Shown in pieces: positions 60,603-64,000 of a stretch of 64,000 nucleotides of DNA; position 1 is the stretch's first letter, and the number at the start of each line of letters is the position of its first letter. Location of the stretch: contig NZ_CP046128.1 of NCBI RefSeq assembly GCF_038738535.1, positions 744,001 to 808,000 on the forward strand, read 5' to 3'. Under the pieces are notes generated by a model. It had not been told where the DNA came from and did no database searches. It was given only the letters and a program-made list of their open reading frames with translations. Source of the stretch: Bacillus pumilus. GTDB taxonomy: Bacteria; Bacillota; Bacilli; Bacillales; Bacillaceae. The translations under genes were made by a program, and so were the position numbers.

Positions 60603-61301
60603 CAAACAACTAACTCCTTCCCTTGGCTTGCCTCTATATATTATGAAGTTCCGATAAAGAACATGAGATTCTCAAAATAGGCATGAAATGATTGTAATGT
60701 TTAGGCTAAATCGTTTTGTCTTCACTTTTGATGATAAAGAAGAAAAAAATTAGACGAAAACAAATGTTATTCGCTGATTCTCCATATTTTTCTTTTAAAA
60801 GGTGATAAATATGCCATGAATCCTATAAAAATGGATCATTTTAGATATTTTGTTTATTTTTTTGCTGTTGAAACGGTAAATGAAAGAATAAAATGAAGCA
60901 GAATTTTGATTACCATATGAAAGGGAGTAGAAAGGAATGCGATCTATATGATGCTGAACTGACTCACCATACATACCATATGATACAAGCTTGTTTCATA
61001 TGAACGAACCTTATGTGAATACATGCTTATATATGCATGTACACATCATTTATTGTTCATACCAGTATCAATAAAAATTCACATTTATTCTTTCATGATC
61101 CCTCTCACTATTCCCCATTTCTATAGACCCCTATCCCGTTAGTAAACCCACTACTCATAATTGATCAACTCATTTTATTCATAGGGTCTTAAGGTGCAAT
61201 TTTTAGAAAATATTTGATCAGAAGCGGAGTGATTGATCAGACAGTATACAAATGATTTTTTTATCGTTGTTGAAAATTAATTTTAGAAAAGGGTGGATGT
61301 A
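60603..61301. other. 700-bp intergenic region between regulator and adhesin
   Basis: Strongly AT-rich (runs of A and T near 60730-60900), with no convincing gene. It carries a near-perfect 26-bp palindrome, CATATGATACAAGC to 61002 (60977-61002), and a second dyad TACATGC/GCATGTA (61020-61026, 61035-61041). These are candidate regulator sites for the divergent pair. AtxA-like proteins often act on curved AT-rich DNA. Confidence 0.55.
60977..61002. promoter_or_regulatory. 26-bp palindrome, candidate regulator site
   Basis: CATATGA-T-ACAAGCTTGT-T-TCATATG: symmetrical except for one position in each half, in the divergent region between the Mga-like regulator and the adhesin gene. Confidence 0.6.
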
Positions 61302-64000
61302 TTGAAAAGAATATTGTCATTGGCTCTCATCGCGGTGTTAGTCATACAGTCTAGTATATTAGGAATCTTGCCTCTGGCAGGGGCACAAGCCAAAGAAAGC
61401 CGAGAAAACATTTATGGGGATATTGAGTTTGCTGATAGCGAAGGCAACAAGTTATCAAACATGGAAGATCAGCAAGTAAGAAAGGCCACTGTGCATTGGT
61501 CTATAAAAGGAATTGATCTAAAAAAGCAATATCCGTATGTACTCTCTCTTCCTTCAGCCATCCAGGTAGAGAAGGAGCAGAAGGAACCAATTACTGTGGG
61601 TGACATAGTTGTTGGCGAGTATACTGTTTCAAAACAAAATGAAGTGACGGTGGAATTTAAAGAAGATGTTGAGATCGATCCAAATTTAGAAGGATCAATA
61701 GACATCGATGTCACCAGTATAGCTGAGCAAGAAGAGAAAACAAAGCAAAACAAGCGTGAAGAAAGTCTTCCAAAAGATGACTCAGCCTCATCTGAGAAAG
61801 ACAAAGCTTCTAACAATCAAGAAGCCGCTCAAACGAAACAAAGCGATGAGGATGAATTACTAAAAAACAAAGTGAACGTATCTAAGCGTGTAGGGCTGCA
61901 AAGTGTTTCAAAACAAATGCTGATACAAGAAAATCTCCTCACTGATGCGAAATTGATATTTGAAGATCAGGAAGGAAATTCAGTTGATAGGCCTGATATC
62001 AACTCGCTGATTTCCATTAACTATAAGTGGGCCATCCCGAATGGGCATAGCTATAATGGCGGGGATGAATTCCATTTCAAGGTTCCAGAGGAATTAGTGA
62101 TTTACGAAAAAATCGATCGTCTCGAGATGAAATTTAATCAAGCAACCATTGGTTATTTTTCTGTAGATGAAAGTGGAAATGCCTCCATCGAATTCACTGA
62201 CTTTATCAAACAATATTCAAATATCCATGGAACACTTCAAGTGTGGACGCAATTAGATAAAAAAACTGTCATTACTGAAGAAAAAGAAGTGGTCATTACT
62301 CCAATTGAAGGCAAAGATACGATATCAATCCCGATTCAATACATTCCAAATGGTCCAAACGTCTCTAAAAAGGGAGAACCAAATCGATCTTACAATGCTG
62401 AAACCATTCAATGGACAGTCGATTTTAATATGGACTTAGACGATGTGAAAAAAGCGAGACTTTTAGATCCGATTCAAGAAGGTCAAGCGTTAAAGAAAGA
62501 TTCAATCAAGCTTTATCGTGTTGATACAAAGCTAAATGGTGAAACATCGATTGGTCAGCAGCTTGACGAAAACCACTACACCATCGGCCAAACAGCAGAT
62601 GGTCAAGATTTCACGATTGAATTTAAAGATGACGTGCATCTAGCTTACCGTTTAATGTATGAAACGGACATTACGAATCAAGATCAGTCTGCGTTTCGTA
62701 ATAAAGCGTCCCTTGTCTCTGCTGATAAAGTGATTAGTTCAGCAGAAGGAACAGTGAATGTGACTAGAGGCAGTCCTTTAAATAAAAAAGCCGCCCACTA
62801 CGACCCAGTCACACAAACAATTACGTGGGAAATTCGTTATAACTATAACGAAAAAAAGATGGCTAAAAAGGATGCTTTGTTAGAAGACTTCTTTAATGGC
62901 ACACAGGCGCTGATTTCTGATTCATTTCAAGTCAAGGAAGTCACAATTGATCAGAATGGCAAAGAATCAGGAACAAAAGCGTTTGGAAATTATGTGGTTC
63001 AACCTCAAAAAAAGGATGAACAAAACGGGTTTACCTTGCAATTCAATCAAGATATTCAATCGGCTTATCTCATCACATATCAAACAAAAGCAACCGAGCG
63101 GATTTTTGAAGCTGAAGAGATTATCAATACTGTAACAGCTGGCAAAGAGAGCAAACAAGGGAAGCAAAGAATTGACCAGCAAATCCTAACGAAAAATCAT
63201 GGAACACCGAATTACAAGAACAAGACCATTCCATGGCGTATCACCTTCAACAAAGATCAACAAACCATGAACAACCTGATATTAAAAGATACGTTTACAA
63301 ACGAAGGATTGACGCTGCAAAAAGATAGTTTAAAAGTGACGACAGGAAAAACATTGCTTGAAGAAGGCACAGATTATCAAATAGTTGAACATGCAAATGG
63401 ATTTGATATTCAATTTACGAAAGAAATAAAGACAGAACATACAGTCACATATACAACGTCTTTTGATTATGAAAAAAGAGCAGATAAAGATCAAAAGAAT
63501 CTGCGTAATCATGTAAAGCTTGAATGGGTAAATGAAGATGGCAAGGATTTGACGAAGGAAAATCAGTCTGTCTTCACGCCTGACACATACACGCAGTCAA
63601 ATGGGTTCAAGAACGGAACATATGATGCAAAGAAAAAAGAGATCACCTGGAATATCGGTGTGAACTATAACTTGAAACATTTAGAAGAGGCGAAAATCGA
63701 GGATTTCATTCAAGGAAATCAGCGTTTGCTTAAAGATTCAATCACCATCTACTCGCTTGATTTACATGGCGGGGAAAATGGAGCAGAAGAAAAAGAGGTA
63801 TTAGCGAAAGAACATTATGACATCAAATTCCTTGAAAATGAAAAGGGAGAATCAGGCTTCGAAGTCATTTTCAAAAATGCCATTGATTCCCCATACAAAA
63901 TCACGTATCAAACAAGTGTTGAAGGAATGGATTTAGTACAGAAAACCTACGAAAATAAAGCCGCCCTTTATGATGGAAAGACGAAAGAATCAGATGTGAA
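61302..64000 (+). CDS. Large modular cell-surface adhesin, 3' partial
   Basis: At least 899 residues, still open at the window end. Seen: signal peptide (1-29; MKRILSLALIAVLVIQSS, cleavage near GAQAKE); an N-terminal adhesin-like module (~33-150, HWSIKGIDL, VEFKEDV); an acidic/Lys linker (~150-195, EEKTKQNKREESLPKDDSAS); an N2-type module (~210-345, INYKWAIPNGHSYNGGDEFH); then collagen-binding-type Ig-like modules, each starting (T/E)IxWxIxxN at ~366, 505, 641 and 779, spaced ~138 residues. Start TTG after AAAAGGGTGG; no ATG is possible in this frame nearby. A C-terminal LPXTG anchor is expected but lies outside. Probably binds host or matrix ligands. Confidence 0.85.
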   Translation, partial: MKRILSLALIAVLVIQSSILGILPLAGAQAKESRENIYGDIEFADSEGNKLSNMEDQQVRKATVHWSIKGIDLKKQYPYVLSLPSAIQVEKEQKEPITVGDIVVGEYTVSKQNEVTVEFKEDVEIDPNLEGSIDIDVTSIAEQEEKTKQNKREESLPKDDSASSEKDKASNNQEAAQTKQSDEDELLKNKVNVSKRVGLQSVSKQMLIQENLLTDAKLIFEDQEGNSVDRPDINSLISINYKWAIPNGHSYNGGDEFHFKVPEELVIYEKIDRLEMKFNQATIGYFSVDESGNASIEFTDFIKQYSNIHGTLQVWTQLDKKTVITEEKEVVITPIEGKDTISIPIQYIPNGPNVSKKGEPNRSYNAETIQWTVDFNMDLDDVKKARLLDPIQEGQALKKDSIKLYRVDTKLNGETSIGQQLDENHYTIGQTADGQDFTIEFKDDVHLAYRLMYETDITNQDQSAFRNKASLVSADKVISSAEGTVNVTRGSPLNKKAAHYDPVTQTITWEIRYNYNEKKMAKKDALLEDFFNGTQALISDSFQVKEVTIDQNGKESGTKAFGNYVVQPQKKDEQNGFTLQFNQDIQSAYLITYQTKATERIFEAEEIINTVTAGKESKQGKQRIDQQILTKNHGTPNYKNKTIPWRITFNKDQQTMNNLILKDTFTNEGLTLQKDSLKVTTGKTLLEEGTDYQIVEHANGFDIQFTKEIKTEHTVTYTTSFDYEKRADKDQKNLRNHVKLEWVNEDGKDLTKENQSVFTPDTYTQSNGFKNGTYDAKKKEITWNIGVNYNLKHLEEAKIEDFIQGNQRLLKDSITIYSLDLHGGENGAEEKEVLAKEHYDIKFLENEKGESGFEVIFKNAIDSPYKITYQTSVEGMDLVQKTYENKAALYDGKTKESDV

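Noticed and set aside
61469..61816. 115-codon leftward frame inside the adhesin gene
   Set aside because: Antisense shadow of the Ser/Glu-rich linker of the adhesin; the forward frame has a signal peptide and modules.
1..64000. Mobile elements, prophage, defence islands
   Set aside because: No transposase, integrase, phage structural, restriction or CRISPR-associated protein was seen in any frame; accessory genes are scattered singly or in small operons.

Overview
The window is chromosomal DNA from a low-GC Gram-positive, almost certainly a Bacillus of the pumilus/safensis/altitudinis group. Many genes are orthologues of Bacillus subtilis genes in the order of the B. subtilis yfl-yfk-yfj region (citM, nos/yflM, yflL, yflK, yflJ, map/yflG, nagP/yflF, ltaS/yflE, treP-treA-treR, yfkN, yfkM, yfkK, yfkJ-I-H, yfkF, chaA/yfkE, yfkD, yfkC, yfkAB, yfjT, pdaA/yfjS, corA/yfjQ, yfjP, yfjO). 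That backbone is interrupted by genes that are not part of the B. subtilis order. The species call is inference from gene content; I could not run a search.

Layout. 1-7 kb: end of a citrate transporter, a secreted M14 peptidase, a 164-bp inverted-repeat element, the padC/padR phenolic-acid detoxification pair with a clear PadR operator, bacterial NO synthase, acylphosphatase, a MOSC protein and two very small genes. 7-14 kb: methionine aminopeptidase, N-acetylglucosamine PTS permease with a NagR-type operator, a DUF817 membrane protein, a DoxX protein behind two Fnr/Rex-type palindromes, a secreted DUF4309 protein and lipoteichoic acid synthase. 14-18 kb: a PLP-dependent decarboxylase apparently co-transcribed with a chemoreceptor, then a frameshifted DUF1992 gene. 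18-27 kb: the trehalose operon with two TreR operators, an unknown gene sitting between two copies of the treR terminator, and the giant cell-wall nucleotidase YfkN.

27-45 kb is conserved core: stress proteins (two sigma-B-type promoters), ion transporters, a radical SAM enzyme, spore cortex deacetylase PdaA, CorA, a base-excision glycosylase and an rRNA methyltransferase. It is interspersed with small accessory genes and a DUF2716 gene broken by an amber codon. 45-60 kb is accessory: a TetR regulator with a matched operator in front of a reductase-hydrolase fusion protein, small unknown proteins (one frameshifted), a MerR/MFS pair with a MerR-type 20-bp-spacer promoter, an alkylation-repair HEAT protein, a DUF1835 protein, and a second threonyl-tRNA synthetase behind two tandem T-box riboswitches. 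The window ends with an Mga/AtxA-like regulator divergent from a large modular cell-wall adhesin that runs off the edge.

No tRNA, rRNA, CRISPR array, transposase or phage gene was seen. The points most worth a second look are the tandem T-boxes with a lesion in the tRNA-binding bulge of copy 1, the gene flanked by duplicated treR terminators, the decarboxylase-chemoreceptor pair, the TetR/reductase-hydrolase module, and the regulator/adhesin locus.
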